Shown: one piece after another, positions 9,410 through 23,300 of the stretch
Layout: each line of letters begins with the position of its first letter
How positions within the stretch are numbered: position 1 is the stretch's first letter
From: Tetmemena sp. SeJ-2015
Lineage: Eukaryota > Ciliophora > Spirotrichea > Sporadotrichida > Oxytrichidae
Reading direction: 5' to 3'
NCBI GenBank assembly: GCA_027382625.1
Contig: JAJKFJ010022556.1
Location: forward strand, 54,777-118,776
DNA: 64,000 nt
Notes under the pieces: generated by a model
What the model saw: the letters and a program-made list of their open reading frames with translations, nothing else
Databases searched by the model: none
What the model was told of the DNA's origin: nothing
Program-made: the position numbers and the translations under genes

Positions 9410-12400
9410 ATGTTATAATAAAAAATTATCTGATTTTACTTAAATATGCTTTTGATATATTGATTTCACTTGTTCCCTGTAGATCCTAAATTTTTTTGGA
9501 GGATAGATTTTCTGTAAGACTGGTTTGTCTTACATATACTTCTCTCATCTTTCCTTGATAGAGTTTATTTCCCTTCAGGCCTTTAAGAGCCCTTTTAAGA
9601 AGTCTCAGACTATCAAATGAGCTTGCTTGTTGTGTCAAAGTCTAGGTTTTGATTTAAGTCTTCTGGAAGGTTTAGAGACCACGAAGCACTCTCTTTTTAA
9701 GGGCTTTGTCAAAATACAAACTAGCCTATCGAATTTTTTTCCTTGCAAGTATTCTCTTTTAAGTTTGCATAGGCTCTTCTCAGATTTATTTTATCTCCGA
9801 TGTTGAGAGAAAGTAAACCCTATTTTCTCTGGATAAGGTTTTCTCGGCTCTTCTTCAGAATTTAAAATTTAATGAAATAATTTGAAAGCTAACTCTAAGT
9901 GTTCTATTCTTTATAGCCTCCCTTATGAAGTTAATCTTCTGTATATTCTTAGCTTTTTTTCTGTCTCCTATTTTCAATAAAAGTCTTTCCAAAGTGTGTA
10001 AAAAGTGTTTCTCATCTTAACCTAATGTAAGATAGGTAATAAACTTCTCATTTATTTTTATAGATTTGAAATAACAAGTTAGAACATAAATTAATTTCCC
10101 TTATTATTTTTTTTCAATCAATTAAAGAATTTAAAATTTCCAAAATCTTTAAATAGTTTTGAGTTTTTCTTTAATTCCATTTTTGTTTATAAACATTAAA
10201 TTTTTCCCTTAAAGAAAGTATATTTCAATTTTAAGAAAATGTAAACTCTTTCTTAATAGAAATCTTAAACCAAAAAATTACTTTACTGTCCTCCTTTACA
10301 ACCCAGTTTTTAGATTTTATCCTTCCTTTCGATTTTTTGCTTTGAATGAGAAAGAAATCCAATAAGTGAATAGAGCTTTAAGTTTTAGACTCTCGTCCTC
10401 TGAATTTTATTTTGAAGTTCGCGAAGTCTTATTAAGCTAAGGCGTTTTACTTTAGTATGTCAAATACTTATCTTAACAGGTAGGCATGTCTTTCCTCTTT
10501 GAAGGGATAGCTTTAACTTTTTCAATCTTCAGAATTCTAAACTCCTGCTGCCAAATGCGAAGTATTTTTCTTTAGTTTGAATTTATCTTTCAGATTATAC
10601 TTCTCTCTAACGCTTTTTGAGATTAATCTTAAGACTGATGATCTATCTCATATTAAAGAACACCTTTTGTTGTGTTTTCAACCTTATATATTCGTAATGC
10701 TCTTGTTCGCAGATGCCTTTACACTTTTAATTCAGCTTTAAAATTTTCCATATCTGATCTTTGCGCTTTAGTGTTTTCTCCAAACTAAACTGCAAATGCT
10801 TTTATCTTGAATCAGCCTTTTAAAAAGCGTATGTAGACCAACTTGAGATGCACCTTTTAAGAATAGTTTGGATCTGTCTTAAATAGACCTTCTTTTTATT
10901 GATGTCCTTCTGTAGAATCCTCTTAAAACTGGTGAAGATGCGTTTGAAGCGATGGTATCGTAAATTTACTAGGATTCTTTTCTTTTGAGAGTGGATGAGA
11001 GAGTAATGCCTGAGGGCCAGGAGATATTTCTTAAGGAAGTTTTGCAAGAAGAAGAAAAAAGCAGTTTGCTCAAATCTACGCTTCATTTGTTTGCTCATAG
11101 TAGATTTAAGGGGATGGGACAAAATTAGTGATTTAAAATTATAAGATTTATAAAAGATCTTGAAGGCTAAAATAAATACTTAATTAATTCAAAAATAGTT
11201 AGGGTATATGAAATGCATTTCGAAAGAAAGATAAAAGATATTAATAAAAATAAACAAAAAGATAGTTTATTCGATAATGTAAATCATTTTTCAAGACTAT
11301 CTTTAGAGCCTCAAATAACTTGATTTCTTTAAAAAGTATTAAAATAATATATTTTAATATCTTTTATTTTAATTTATAAATTGCTTAAATCCCTCTCCAG
11401 ATTTTCAGTTAATTAAAAGCTTGACTTTCAAGAATAAGCATCGCTCTTGACTAAATCTATATTAAAAATATATAATCTCATTATAACCGTTCCTTAGCTA
11501 TTATATTTTACTAGCCCTTTCAAGCCACTATACAAAGTTTCTATAGAGGGAAATCTAGATTTAAATAAATAAAAATTATCTTAAGATTCTCTTCTATGCA
11601 ACTATTTAGAATTTATGAGTAAGATCTCTCTTTTTATGAAGCATGAAATAGAACAGCTTCGCTTTGATGGCAGTTTATTTCCTTTGCACAAGCTGGTACT
11701 GTTTGTACTTTAGGTGCTACTTTTTATCAAGTTTATGTGCAAGATATTGCAGAGTCTTAAACATGAGCTTTCTTTAAATGTAGTTCTCCACTTTCAATTA
11801 GCACACTCGCAAATCATGAAGCTTCTTAGTTCCTCTTTTAAGACAATCAAAACCCTTTCTGTAGAGTGTGATCGATCTCAATCTTTGAACTATGGAATTC
11901 TACTATCTTTCCCTCTCTTCCATTAAGATGATCAAATTGAATAAAAATTCAACAAGTTAAAATTCTTAAGATGTTGATCTTCAGAGCGTCTAAACTTCTT
12001 TAAGTCAGTTTGATAATTCGATTCCTAAGAGTGCTCATGAATATTCTTTGTAGCTGTTTCTTTCTATTCAGCTTTATTTAGATGCCCTTGATAGATTTTC
12101 TCTGGAGATTTTTAAGGTAATGTTCCCAAGAAATTACTTTAATTTCCTCCCTCAACCTTCTAAACTGCAATGCTAACTACAAACTCTTCACAATTTTGGT
12201 CTTTTGCCACTTCATCCTCAGCCTTCGACTCATCTCATTCAAGAAGCACTTCTTCATCCAATTCGTGAAGAACGCATTCTTGACTTTGAGTCTGTAGTGG
12301 TAGTTTATCTTTGAATGGCATTTCCTAAGTCCCCTATTCCTTTGACTGATATGTCTCCAAGATTTAAAACTCAAAGACAGCCATCGATCATAGAAATGAA

Positions 12401-15076
12401 GCAGCGACTTGGTTCGTTTCTCCTTTTCTCGGAATTGTTCTTCATGGGAAGCTTTCCAAGCTTGGAAGTACTTTTTGAGGAAATAGAATTTAGACTGCTT
12501 TGTCTTTTAAACACTTTCCTTCATTAGATACTTATATTGCTTGAAGAGGCCTTACCAAGAGCTGAAGAAAGTCTTAAGAATTTAAAATGGAATTAAATAT
12601 ATGTTGTCTAAAATACACCTATCTTATAAGAGTTGAAAACAAGTTACTAGCGTGACTTTAATTCCATTCTGTAATCTGCATTCCTTCTTAGGGCCACCAA
12701 GGATTTGTATTTCAGTTATAGAAAACTCTTTATTATAAAAACTCTGATACGATTGTGCTTTTGCCAGAAAGATTTTAGTACTGAGTAAACTCTCCGTTTC
12801 TTGTTTTTAGTGAACTATTTCTTTACTGCTTTAATTTATTGAACGAATAACACCCAACATTTGAAATTTGCTCTAAGTATGGTTACCAAAGAATACATTA
12901 AATTAAAGAATTCTCAATAGCCTGCGTAAAATATCTTTGAGAGTACTTATTTAATCTTTTCCCTACCACTGCATATTGATGAAATTGAATTAGGTCGGTA
13001 GATTTCCCACTTAAAGAGTAACTCTGGCAAAAGTACTCCATTATAATCTTCAGTGCTTTAGAATTTGAGAACGCCTTGTGTCTAAACTTGACCTTCTGCT
13101 TTATCATCAATTGAGTTTAAGCTTTTAAAAGGTGCAGACCCATCTTCCTCAATTCCTTGTTCCTGTATATCTGAGCTATGGTGAGTCCGCTTCTTATCCA
13201 TTAACTCTCTCTAAATTATCAAAGAAAGAAAGAAATAAAACTATACTAAATTTGTGGAGCATTTGCTGGAAGTAAAATCTCTGTCGGTTTTACTAAGTCT
13301 TACGCGATACTCTTTTATAGGAGACATGTATCTGCTGGCTTTTTATCTTGATCCTTATAAAAGCTTAATCTAATATTGTTTTAACGATAATTATTTTAAG
13401 CTAGAAAGGTGCGGGAGATCAAAGACTACTCATGGAAGTGAATAGCAGTAGCCAACTTTTTGACAAATTGTTTCTTCTCCACTCTTTCTAATTTCATGTT
13501 CCTGATTGCCCTTTGCCATAATCTGAGGAAGTAAAGCTGAACTCTATAGTCATCCTCCAAATCAAATGCTTCTCTAAGCAGACTTATCTCAGATGGGTTC
13601 TTGTCAAGCAAAGAATGGAAGAAAATATATAATTACTAAACTCAAAATAATTTAAGTTGCGTCTATCTATTTCCTTCGAGCCTTCTTTATTAGAATGAAA
13701 GTTTAGTTAGTTCGAAGGATTCTAAGCTTATTAATTCTATCTATGATGATTTGGAGTGCTGGAATAATTTTAGTCTTTGTTCACATTCTCATATTTTTAA
13801 GTGTTGTAATTACCGTTTCTATTAATCTGATCAAAATTAAAAAGCATAATTAAAATTATTATTGAGCTAATTATTCATAAAGCTTTTATTCTTTACACTC
13901 TAGGGGAATATCACACTCTAGTCTACCAACGAGAGATAAGTTTAAATCAATTAAGAATTAAAAATGAGATAAGAATGATCTTTATTAATCTGGCTCTCGT
14001 TTATTTGTTGATTATTGCTTAGGTAGGAAGCATGAGAAACGTCAGCTCTATTCATATAAATTTTAGAAAAGGAGTACTCACTATTTTTAACAGAGCTGTC
14101 AATTCCTTCTCTCTAGTTATACTTTTGACCCTGAACATTTCTTGTGTTCCTTTATTCTCCTCCCCTGGTGGGAATGATGTCGTAAGCCATGCTGTTATTA
14201 AGATTATTTATGATCTTGGTAAAAGATTTATCTCTCTTGGCTTGAAGAGAGTGGGACATATTCAACTACTCCATCCCTTTAGAGCTTTGCGAATTGTACT
14301 CATTTCCAAATGTGATTGGGTTTTGCTAATTGTGAGTCATATACCCATGCTGCAAAGAGCTTTTATAGCTGGAATCTTCCACAACTGTACGATTGAGTTG
14401 CTTCGTGTTCGACGTTTTCATATAAGTTGAGTTGCTTAAGTACTGATTTTGCAAATTTATTTGGCTTTTAAGGTAATTAAAGTTCTTCTCAATCAATAAT
14501 TAAAATTATAATAGTATAGTGTGAAAATTCAACATATTTTAATGCTATTGTAATTAGTCTTTTGAGGGTGTTGATTTTGAACTGAGTGATATTAGTTGGT
14601 GTAGGCCATTGAATTATCTTGCTATGTGATGTCTAGTGTGAGTATCGAACAAATGAAGTGCTGTATTGCTTTTGCATAGTCTGATTCTGGTTGACTGAGG
14701 TGTCTATAAAAGAGGAGGAATTCTTAGTTTTGGTAAGCTTTCACATTCACGGGATGAGCAATCAAAGAGGAGCTAGAGATAGTTCGAGGCAAGGTCAATT
14801 GAGTTGTTTAGATCCTTCTTGCTTGTTTGCTTTGAGTTAGCTTGAAATGAAATACTTTGAACTCACATTTCTTGAACCCATACCTTCAGTGACATGAAAA
14901 CCTTGGTTCATGTTGCTTCTTTAATCTTGGTTTTCCTTTTCCAGTGATCTTTTGTGTCTTCCAAAAATGGATGAGGAGTTGTCGGGTTATTACTATAAGC
15001 TTCCTGCTCTTAAGCTGTTGTTGTTAGTAAAGGAGGGATTATAGTTGTGATTCTGCATCCATGAGTCCTGTCTCAT
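9410..15076 (-). CDS. Large Sfi1-like centrin-binding repeat protein
   Basis: The start at 15076 reads MRQDSWMQNHNYNPSFTNNN and a Ser/Asn/Gln-rich head to about 13.9 kb. From 13.6 kb to 9.5 kb the protein is a long array of basic helical units with a Trp/Phe-containing core, for example YFQAWKASHEEQFREKEKR, SFKSWRHISQRN, AFFTNWMKKCFLNEM and YFDKALKKRVLRGLQTFQ. This pattern is typical of Sfi1-type proteins that bind centrin along a helix at basal bodies. Several frame changes occur (near 10.53, 11.2 and 13.1 kb) and would need IESs or introns that I have not placed. The stop is probably near 9410. The repeat character is seen directly; the Sfi1 name is inference. Confidence 0.55.
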
Positions 15077-15304
15077 TTTAAATTTAATTCAAATTCAAAC
15101 AAATTCCACACAAATTACAATAGGATTTAAATTTCTAATAGTCTATTTAATTTCAAGGTTATTAATTCTTATAAAACAATTCATATCTTCTTCTTTCTAC
15201 TTCTAATTTCAAGCTTCAAAGGTAGTGAACATCTAGGTCGCCAATGTTGTAAACACGCAAAAAGAGTTGCCATAGTTCTTCATTTGTAGGAACTATCCCT
15301 CATT

Positions 15305-18300
15305 TCAAATAAGTGTGACAAATTTATTTTAATTCAAATTCTAGCATATGAGTAGTCTAGGTTTCTTAATCATCTCAGAGGGAATATTCCTAACCAAGTC
15401 AGGGTCGAGAGAAAGCAAAGTACTTATCTCTGCTATATACTCCTCGTCTTAGATATTCTTTAGGTTCTAAATTGAATTCCAAACATTGTTAAACCTCAAA
15501 CCCTCGGCTGATGAAGGCTAAGAAGAAACGCTTAGTCTGGCATCATGCTGAGAAACAAACAATTATAAATTATCTTTAATGGTTTTAACACCGCTAGATG
15601 GCAATTTCTTGGACTCGCTAGGTCTTTTAATGAGGATGAGTTGTTGATAGATGTTAAACTCAGTTAGCTTCTTATTTTCCAAATCAATCAGTGATTATAT
15701 GTCAGTCAGCCTTTGCAGTAAAGTCTTAATCAGCTCCACTCTCACGAGTTTCTTATTGTAGATCACACTCCATTTATAGTACTCAATAAGTTTCAAAGTT
15801 ACATTTGTTAATTTATTCTCAATGAGAAAAGTGAGTTCCTTGAGTGTGATGAAATTCTTGATATGTCTCAGTCTAGTTTTATCAGCAGCCTCCAAGTAGT
15901 TGATTTAAATGGGCTGTACCTTTTTCTATTAGGCACCAGCCATGGATCTCTTCTTTACCTTAGGCAAGTTCAGCAGCAGCCAGTGCACTCGGGCTGTTCA
16001 TCTCCTCTAGACATGTGACATAGTCATTATAGGTTTGCATTAGTGCTTTCTCTCTCGCCCTTTTCTTTGAGCTGAGTTCCTTATATACTACTACACTTTC
16101 TGGATGTTCTGATGGAAGCGGATCATTCTAAGCTTCAAGTAGTACTTCTCAGAGGTGTTTCTTATCACGTCTAACATGATTCTCTAAGCCTTTTGAGCCT
16201 GAGTGTCGTGCATTAAGAAACCCTCCAGAGTAAGGCATCTCAAAAATAAATTTAAAAAGTAAATATGATGGATGAATGATCTCTAGATCAGCTGCGTTTA
16301 TCTTTGCTTAAAGTCTTAAGCTCTAGCTCTGAGTCCTCTCTTTATCATCCTCTGAATCTTCAATAGACTTTCCACTCTCTTTATTTAGAGCAGTTTCTTT
16401 TGTTTCTTCTCCTAAAAGAAAAAAGCTAAATAAGATAGAACTCTAAAAGAGAATCTGGTAAACATGCAAGGCTTGATGCAGGCAGGCGATAGTATGCCAA
16501 CTTCTATTTCTGGTTTAATGTGTGAGTGACTTGATGGCTCTTTAAGTTTCCATTTGTTTCACGTCTTTCAGATACTCTCTCCTGTTCATTAGAAATATCT
16601 TCTTCTTGAAATCCTCTTCGTCCAGTTTTTGCTTTCTCTCTAAGGTCTGCTAAATTTTCAACTCTAGTTTAGTGGAGTTTAGAGTTCCGAACTTCGATTC
16701 TTAAAGAATAGACCAAACATTTATTATAAAAAGAATGCTATTGTTCCAGAATAGCATGGTCTGAGAAGTATCAATAAATATCTATGAAATTATAATGAAA
16801 GAGTGTATCAAAGTTTTGACTACCATTAATTTGCGACTACTGAAGTGCGGCCTAAGAGTTCTATTGTTGCTCTTTAAGTCTATTTATTTAATACTGCGAG
16901 GCCATTTGACTCTCCCTCTCTTTAGTTTGCTGTCTCTTAACAATCTGTGATTTGAGTCGCTTGTCCTTGATGTCCTTTATCTTTCCCATAAATTGCTTGA
17001 GCACTCTCCCATCTGAAATTATGGCTTCAATCCTCTTCTTGAAATAATCGTGGTGGTGCTTCTTTCGCTCCTGCTATTACTCTGGATCGTTTTCATCCTC
17101 TAAGAAGTCCAATGGATGAGGTTTAAGATGAAAATAAATTAACAATATATTTAGGAAAAGGTTTAAAAGGCTCGGTGTGCTTCTTCTTTTTCTTATGGGC
17201 CTTGATCTTTGGAGAACCATATTGTTTAATCGGTATGTCATTTTTAAAAGTGTAGCTGATTTGAAAGGAGCAACCAGTATCTGAGAAAATTCCCAGGTAC
17301 AAGTAGTCGCTTTAAAAGTATGGATCGTTGTACTCAGTGATTATCAGTAAATAGCTTAAATTAAAGAGGGAAATAAAGCTATTGTTATAAAAACCACAAT
17401 ATTACCTTCTAGTTTTTGGAAAATCCCTAATTGTTTTCAAAGTCAGGGGTCTTATGGAGTTTTGAGTTAAAAAATATAAGTAAATGTATAAACTGATAGT
17501 GGTATATAATCAGGTGCTAGTTTTCTATTTATTTTCTAATGTAAACATAGAGAGGTGTCTCTTTTGAGTGAGTGTAGATGTAGCAATACATCCCACTGTG
17601 TGGCTTGAGAGTGAAGGAGTAGTCCTGTTGCAGATCTAACTTCTGTGTTCCCAGAGAATAGACCACCTTGTTCAACCTAGCTGTTAATATTTTAAATCCC
17701 TAGTCAGTCTCGTGCATTATTCTCTTTTAAATACAATATGAAAACTTTACAATGATAAATTATTCTCTTTGGATCGATATTCTTAAGCGATTTCGCCCCA
17801 GTGGTGATGCTATCTCTTTCATAGCAGATGTTATCCAGATCATTCAATTCTTGCTTTAGCTCCCTGTTCTAGGACTCAGTCAGCCTGGCAATCCTGGAAA
17901 CTGATCTGAATTCTTAAAGTTCCTCAATGAAGGCAGTTGCTTCGGAAAATAGATTCTATCTGTTGCGCTAGTGATAGTTGAAAACTTTAAATCCGCATAG
18001 GACTGAGTTCCAAACCCATTCAGTGTGCTATTATAAGATGATTTACTAAGAGATCTACCTTACCTCTTTAATGGAGTGGCCCTTGCAGTATGGTTGGTAA
18101 CGAGATTTTTGACATCTACTTGATGGGTTATTCCTCTAAATCAAAGCTGAGGGTGAGTGAGTGACTCATCTTATTCTTACCTTGAGGTTTGAGAAGTCAT
18201 GGTTGCTGCTGCAGTGCTATTAAACATCTGCTCTTGGAAATTCACATGCTTCACTATGCCTAGAGCACTTGCGGCTCCTCCCATGCTGCCCCCACTTCCT

Positions 18301-18558
18301 CCATTTTACCTTCTTTGCAATTATAATCTCCTATTGAGCTCCGAGCCTTGTCTTTATTGCTGTTGCGATGAATACACCAAATCCGTGTTCATTCTGCTCC
18401 CAGTCTTGAGGAAGTTTCAAGATCTGAGAGATAGACTGCTGCCCTGCCTGGTGTCTGCTAGCTAGCGATGGACTTAGTAGTGATGAGTGGATTAAGTTCC
18501 AGATTGCGAGCAGTTTAGGGAATTTGGAGATGATTGGGCGCGTGTTCTTATACTCCAT
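15305..18558 (-). CDS. Large coiled-coil protein with C2-like segment
   Basis: Starts MEYKNTRPIISKFPKLLAIW. A central part reads EYNDPYFQSDYLYLGIFSDT followed by SYTFKNDIPIKQ, a beta-sandwich pattern resembling C2-like or calpain-III-like modules. Downstream are long charged helical stretches, including KKRAREKALMQTYNDYV and NSPSALAAAELAQGKEE, and a C-terminal helical part (DKTRLRHIKNFITLKELTF) ending near TGA 15305-15307. Several introns or IESs separate the segments, and one frame change near 16.12 kb lacks a pointer. I cannot name the family; a cytoskeletal or ciliary role is only a guess. Confidence 0.45.
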
Positions 18559-18847
18559 AATTAGAGGCCTAAGAGTTTTATTTCAAGGAGGCAACTGAGG
18601 AGAATCTTTACATTCGAACTTAGTTATTATAATTAAGTTGTAAAATTCTATAGAAATTAGAATAGTAGAAACGACAAGCGTAAATTTTAATAAGCAATGA
18701 CCACCGCTTATATTAAAGTGAAGAGAGAGAGGATTTTAGATCATTAAAATTAACAATTTAAATAAGAAATGGACTTCAGTAGATTAACTTAACCCAAGTG
18801 AACTCCATTTGAAATTTTTGCGATTAGCAAACGCACTCTACTGCTCT
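18559..18847. other. Intergenic spacer
   Basis: AT-rich spacer between the start of the coiled-coil gene and the stop of the 160-aa gene. No feature seen. Confidence 0.4.
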
Positions 18848-19330
18848 TCACTTGAAGGCTTCTTGCTTCTTGAAAGCTCTTTGGTAGGTCCAGGCGCAGA
18901 AGCCGCTGCAAGCCTGAGAGTTGAACTTAAGGAGCTTGAAGAGCCAGAAGTCGTGCCTGATAAAATCAAGTCCATTCTCTAGTCTTCTTGCAGGCATAAA
19001 GAGGTCTCTTCTTCCCATGAAGGGTGCATTCACCTTCCAGTTAATGTCAAATCTATCAATGGCGACTGAGTTCTCTTCTCTGTCGATGACTACTCTCTCC
19101 AAGACTCCTTGTTAGTCAGCACCCCACTTGTAGCAGAGATTCTTATTGACAGCCTTTCTCTTGATAATCTCGAGAGTGTGATCATTGATCTGTCTCACGC
19201 TTGCAATGGTCCAATCTGCCTTGTCCAAATGTTGTCCCATGGCTGCTCTTGCTGCCTGAGTCCAGTGGACATTAGAGAGCGTGTGCTTGGTAATCACGTT
19301 CTCGTAGGTCTCAAATCTAAATCCGGACAT
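18848..19330 (-). CDS. Conserved-looking 160-aa protein, possibly PRELI/MSF1-like
   Basis: One uninterrupted 160-codon frame from ATG at 19330 (MSGFRFETYENVITKHTLSN) to TGA at 18848-18850, with a single in-frame TAA read as Gln. The product is globular: Trp-rich, few repeats, with segments such as DHTLEIIKRKAVNKN, GVLERVVIDREENSVAIDRF and WKVNAPFMGRRDLFMPARR. Length and the alternation of a helical start with strands recall PRELI/MSF1 lipid-transfer proteins of the mitochondrial intermembrane space, but I see no diagnostic motif, so this is weak inference. Base composition is much higher in GC than the flanks, as expected for an MDS. Confidence 0.6.
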
Positions 19331-19672
19331 TGTTTTTTTATTCTACTACTTCTGTAATAATTATTAATTATAATTCTCCTCATTTTTATTATTTAATCAG
19401 GAGATAACTGAGATGTAGATTGATTGAATGTGAATACGAGTATTATTGAAATTATAGAGGGTCAAAGAAATTTATTGAAGGATTTGAGCAACTTTGAGGA
19501 GGGACTGAATTGGTGACAACTGAGTGGGGTTTGATGGATGTGGGAAACCGATTATAAATTTTTCAATTCTTTATTTGAAGTGGTGTGTACATTAAATAAA
19601 AAAATAGATTAGTATATTTTGAAATGGTGAAAGAAATAAAATTTAATTAAGAAATTAAAAATATATTTGCCA
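19331..19672. other. Intergenic AT-rich spacer between divergent genes
   Basis: Contains the start regions of the minus 160-aa gene and the plus gene at 19673. No further feature seen. Confidence 0.4.
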
Positions 19673-20202
19673 ATGCAGCAACAAAGAAACCATAATAGAG
19701 ATAAGCAAACTCAAGAAGAGGAATACAATCCAATTTATGAGACCCTAAATCTCTAGGATTTTGAGGAAGATGCTCCCAACTAATGTAAACTTGATTCAGA
19801 ATATAAACTGTATTTAGAACAAGTGCCCAACTATTTCAACAGCAAAGGAGACACAGTTGAAGTGGAGGAACTCAGTTAATCTCAAATTCATGAGGAGAGA
19901 GCACCTCATTTACTCCCACAAGATAAAAGCTTTAAAAGATCAATCCAAAGCCAATATGATAACTCTCTTACGTAAAGATAGTTGCTACTTGAAAGGGCGT
20001 TCGGAGGATCTATCCATAAATCTAAGAGTCCTGCAGCAAAGCATAAAGTAATAACACCCAGGATGAAGGAGAAAAGGAACTTCTTGAATTATTTCTAAGG
20101 TTCAAGAAAATAAGAGTTGTACTCAAGCCCACTGTAAAAGTTACAACATCAATAGATGGCAAAGCCTCAATTTTCATAGACAATGAACTACCAAAGAGTT
20201 GA
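19673..20202 (+). CDS. Hypothetical protein with basic C-terminal strand segment
   Basis: Starts MQQQRNHNRDKQTQEEEYNP, a Gln/Glu-rich, disordered first part that includes SIHKSKSPAAKHKVITPR. A second frame then reads GEKELLELFLRFKKIRVVLK and continues with KVTTSIDGKASIFIDNELPKS to TGA at 20200-20202. The two parts are offset by one frame near 20050, with no clear pointer. No family is recognised. Confidence 0.5.
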
Positions 20203-20317
20203 ATTTAAAATTTATCATATAATTAATGATTAACATTAGTCTTGGAGTCTTATTTTTAATGCTTCGAGTTCATAATTATGTTCTATTAAGGTAAGCATTT
20301 AACTGGACTGTCATTTT

Positions 20318-23300
20318 TCAAAAAGTAAATATTTTTTTAAATAAGTCCTAATCGCCCTATTTTTACTTCTTTAGTTGAGGAGATTTAATCTTGCTAGATT
20401 AGGTTTGATATGCTGATGCAAATGAAGCGCTTTAGAAACTGCTCATAGTTTCATGACTAGATAGCTTTGAACTCATTATTTTTCTTTGCTCATTTTCATT
20501 AAGCTTTTGATAAGCTTACTTCTTCTAGAGCATGTATCTCTAATTCATTTACTTGATAGGATTAGATGTAGGAGACACACTAAATTCCCTCAATAGCTAT
20601 TGATCTCTTGTCTTTGACAATGTTTTCTTGAGTTCATAGGGATAAGGTCTAGTCTATATTTTGAGACTCTTCTTTTTATTGCTGTCACTTCTTAAACTAT
20701 CAAAGTTTTGAGACTCCCTGTCACCCTTGAACTTTTGGATTTCCATGTTTGAGGATGAATTCGCCTGCCTAAATGACTCTAATGTACTTAGATTTGTCTT
20801 GTTCTTGTTTTATGATGTATAGTTTTGCTTGGGAGAAAATTATGAAGCAGGAAAAGCTGAACTCGCTTTCAGGATTGAAGTTTAAATTTTATTCTCGCAC
20901 GCTGAAGATGAAAGCAGCCTCATTTTCTCATAACTTTTTAATCTATAGCTGCTCCCTTAAATAGAAGAAGAGTACTTAAGAACTTGGTTTATTTCTTTCT
21001 TCTCAACTTTAGGCGAAGTTAAAATTCTCTCTTTTCTAGAAGTAGCAGTAGTAGACTGTTCGAAAATATTTTTAGGTGATCTGGGTTGATAGCTGTTGCT
21101 CTATTAAAGTGATAATTTTTGGTGCTATTAAGCCTTAGGGGAGTAAAGCAAATTGTGAGTTTAAACTTTTCCAAAGGAGGATTCAACTCTTTAAATGAAA
21201 ATATTAATTGTAAATTGTCTATAATTTGATAGTTTGGATCAGCTTAATTAACAGAGGCTCCAACATTTTACTTTAAAATAGAAGGTCTCTATTACTGAAT
21301 CTAGGTTTGCTATTCCAAAGGCATTTTAGAGTTTAGGACCATGGAATTAGAATTGTGCTTGTGCTTTTGACTATCAAACTTGAGGTTGTATTTTCTACAC
21401 AGACTCTTTAACATCTTGTCACCCTAAGTATCTTCCTTTACTACAGATTAGTTTATTGATTAATTAGAGTTGTGCTTCTAATGCTAGTGAGCAGATCTAT
21501 CTTGTTCCTAGGGGAGTTAGATTCCACTCGCTGGTCCAAAGCTTTGATAATTTTCTCCATGCTGACTTTCCCTCTCCAAATCATTTTAGTTAGGGTGCTT
21601 CTTGGCGCTCTAAATATATCATAATTTAATTTAAAATTAAGCTCTTCTAATTTGCACAGCTGTTTGCTTTTCTTTGCTTTATTTCACTTTAGGGTTGCTT
21701 TCTCTTCAAGTCTTATTGCACTTACAAAAACAAGTAAGTTTAAAGCAATATATGATAAAAATTAATGAATAGTAACTCGCATCAACTACATTTTTATTGC
21801 CATCCCACTCATTTATATGGAAGTAGATGAGCTTCTCTTACTTTTTCTTATAGTCAGATCGCTGCTCCTAATTGCCAGTATGCGCAGACTAACTCCGATC
21901 AGTTTAGCACCCACTCTTATGCTTATAAAAGCAACCATGATGCCGCTTCATAGAATGCTCTATTCAAATTAAAGGAGATTGACATATTAAAAAGTCATAT
22001 TCCTCTTTGATAAGCTTCTATCCCAGGTCCATTATCCACTATATCTCTGCTCTTCTAACATATCTCAGGAGTTTCTCTCATCTCTCTTAGAAAAATCTAA
22101 TCCCTCTCCTCTCTTTTCTTCTCCAATCTGCTCTTGTATATCTTATGCTGATTATAAAGACGCTCTCCTGAAAGTTTAGACTAAGCAGGACTGAACTTCA
22201 CTTCCCTTTTGAAATTGCTCTCAGAATCATTTCTAGTGAAATTCTCTTTGGATTGAGATCTCCCTCTTGCAGATAGATTGATCTTGATTGAAGGTGTTTA
22301 ATTTTATTGCTTTATAGGGGTTTTTAATCTCTCAGAAGGTAAAGGGAAATTAAAGTTCTGAAAAAGCTGATTCTGTTAGTCTGGATGGTGAAATTGCTAT
22401 TTCTTATTGCTGATGCTGCTTAAATTTATTACATTCAGAGGAGACTAGGGAAGGAAATTCCTATTAGAAAATTATTCTCGGAAAGAGTTCTGAACTTCGA
22501 AAGATTGATCGTACCTATTATTTACCTATTGCTTTTAATTGCTGACTTGGGGAATTTATTTCTGATTAGAGAACTAGATTCGCTTTGAATAGGGGGATTT
22601 CTCCAGAACAAAACCAAATACCTGAAGATTTAAAAAAATATAAGTATTTAAATTTTCTGGCTCTCCAAGGAAAGATTTGCTTTGCTAAACTCCTTAATAG
22701 AAGCTTGAATTCTGATCTATAAAATTTTGCTGCTTATCAAAAGATTGGCTTTCATTGTTGAAAGTTATCTAATTAGGTTATAGTTAGAAAGTTGGTCTAT
22801 TGACTCCTTAAATTCCACTATCCTCTAATGATTTATCTGATTGCAAACAGTTTTCCAAAGCATTCTCCTGATATCGTTGCCTTATTTCATCTACTTGATT
22901 ACTGTTTAGAGTTTAGCTGAATGAAGTTTCCTCTGTCTGTCTATGGCTGTAAATTTAGGGCTGCTCGATTTCAGGTTCTTCCACTCTACTTTTTTATAGA
23001 ATGATTTTCTTTTGATCTAACTATTTTACATCCCTTTGATTGCTCTTCTCCTCAATTAAGAAATAATTTGCAAATAAGACAATTCTTTTGAGGAGCATTT
23101 AGCTGACTAAGGGATTATCAATAGTTTTTATAAGCTTTATTTTCCTCTATATTCCTTATACTCTAGGTTGGTGCTGCTACTAATTTTTGATACCACCATC
23201 TGATTCCCTGCTTCTTTAGCAGTCCTTAATCACATCTTATCTCTGAGATTTTAGAGTGGAATTGGAATTGTTGAAGTTTTCATTCTAGTCCTAATCTCTT

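Noticed and set aside
14032..14430. 132-codon plus-strand ORF
   Set aside because: The minus strand of the same DNA reads as coherent Ser/Asn/Gln-rich protein under the ciliate code and continues the Sfi1-like gene; the plus ORF is its shadow.
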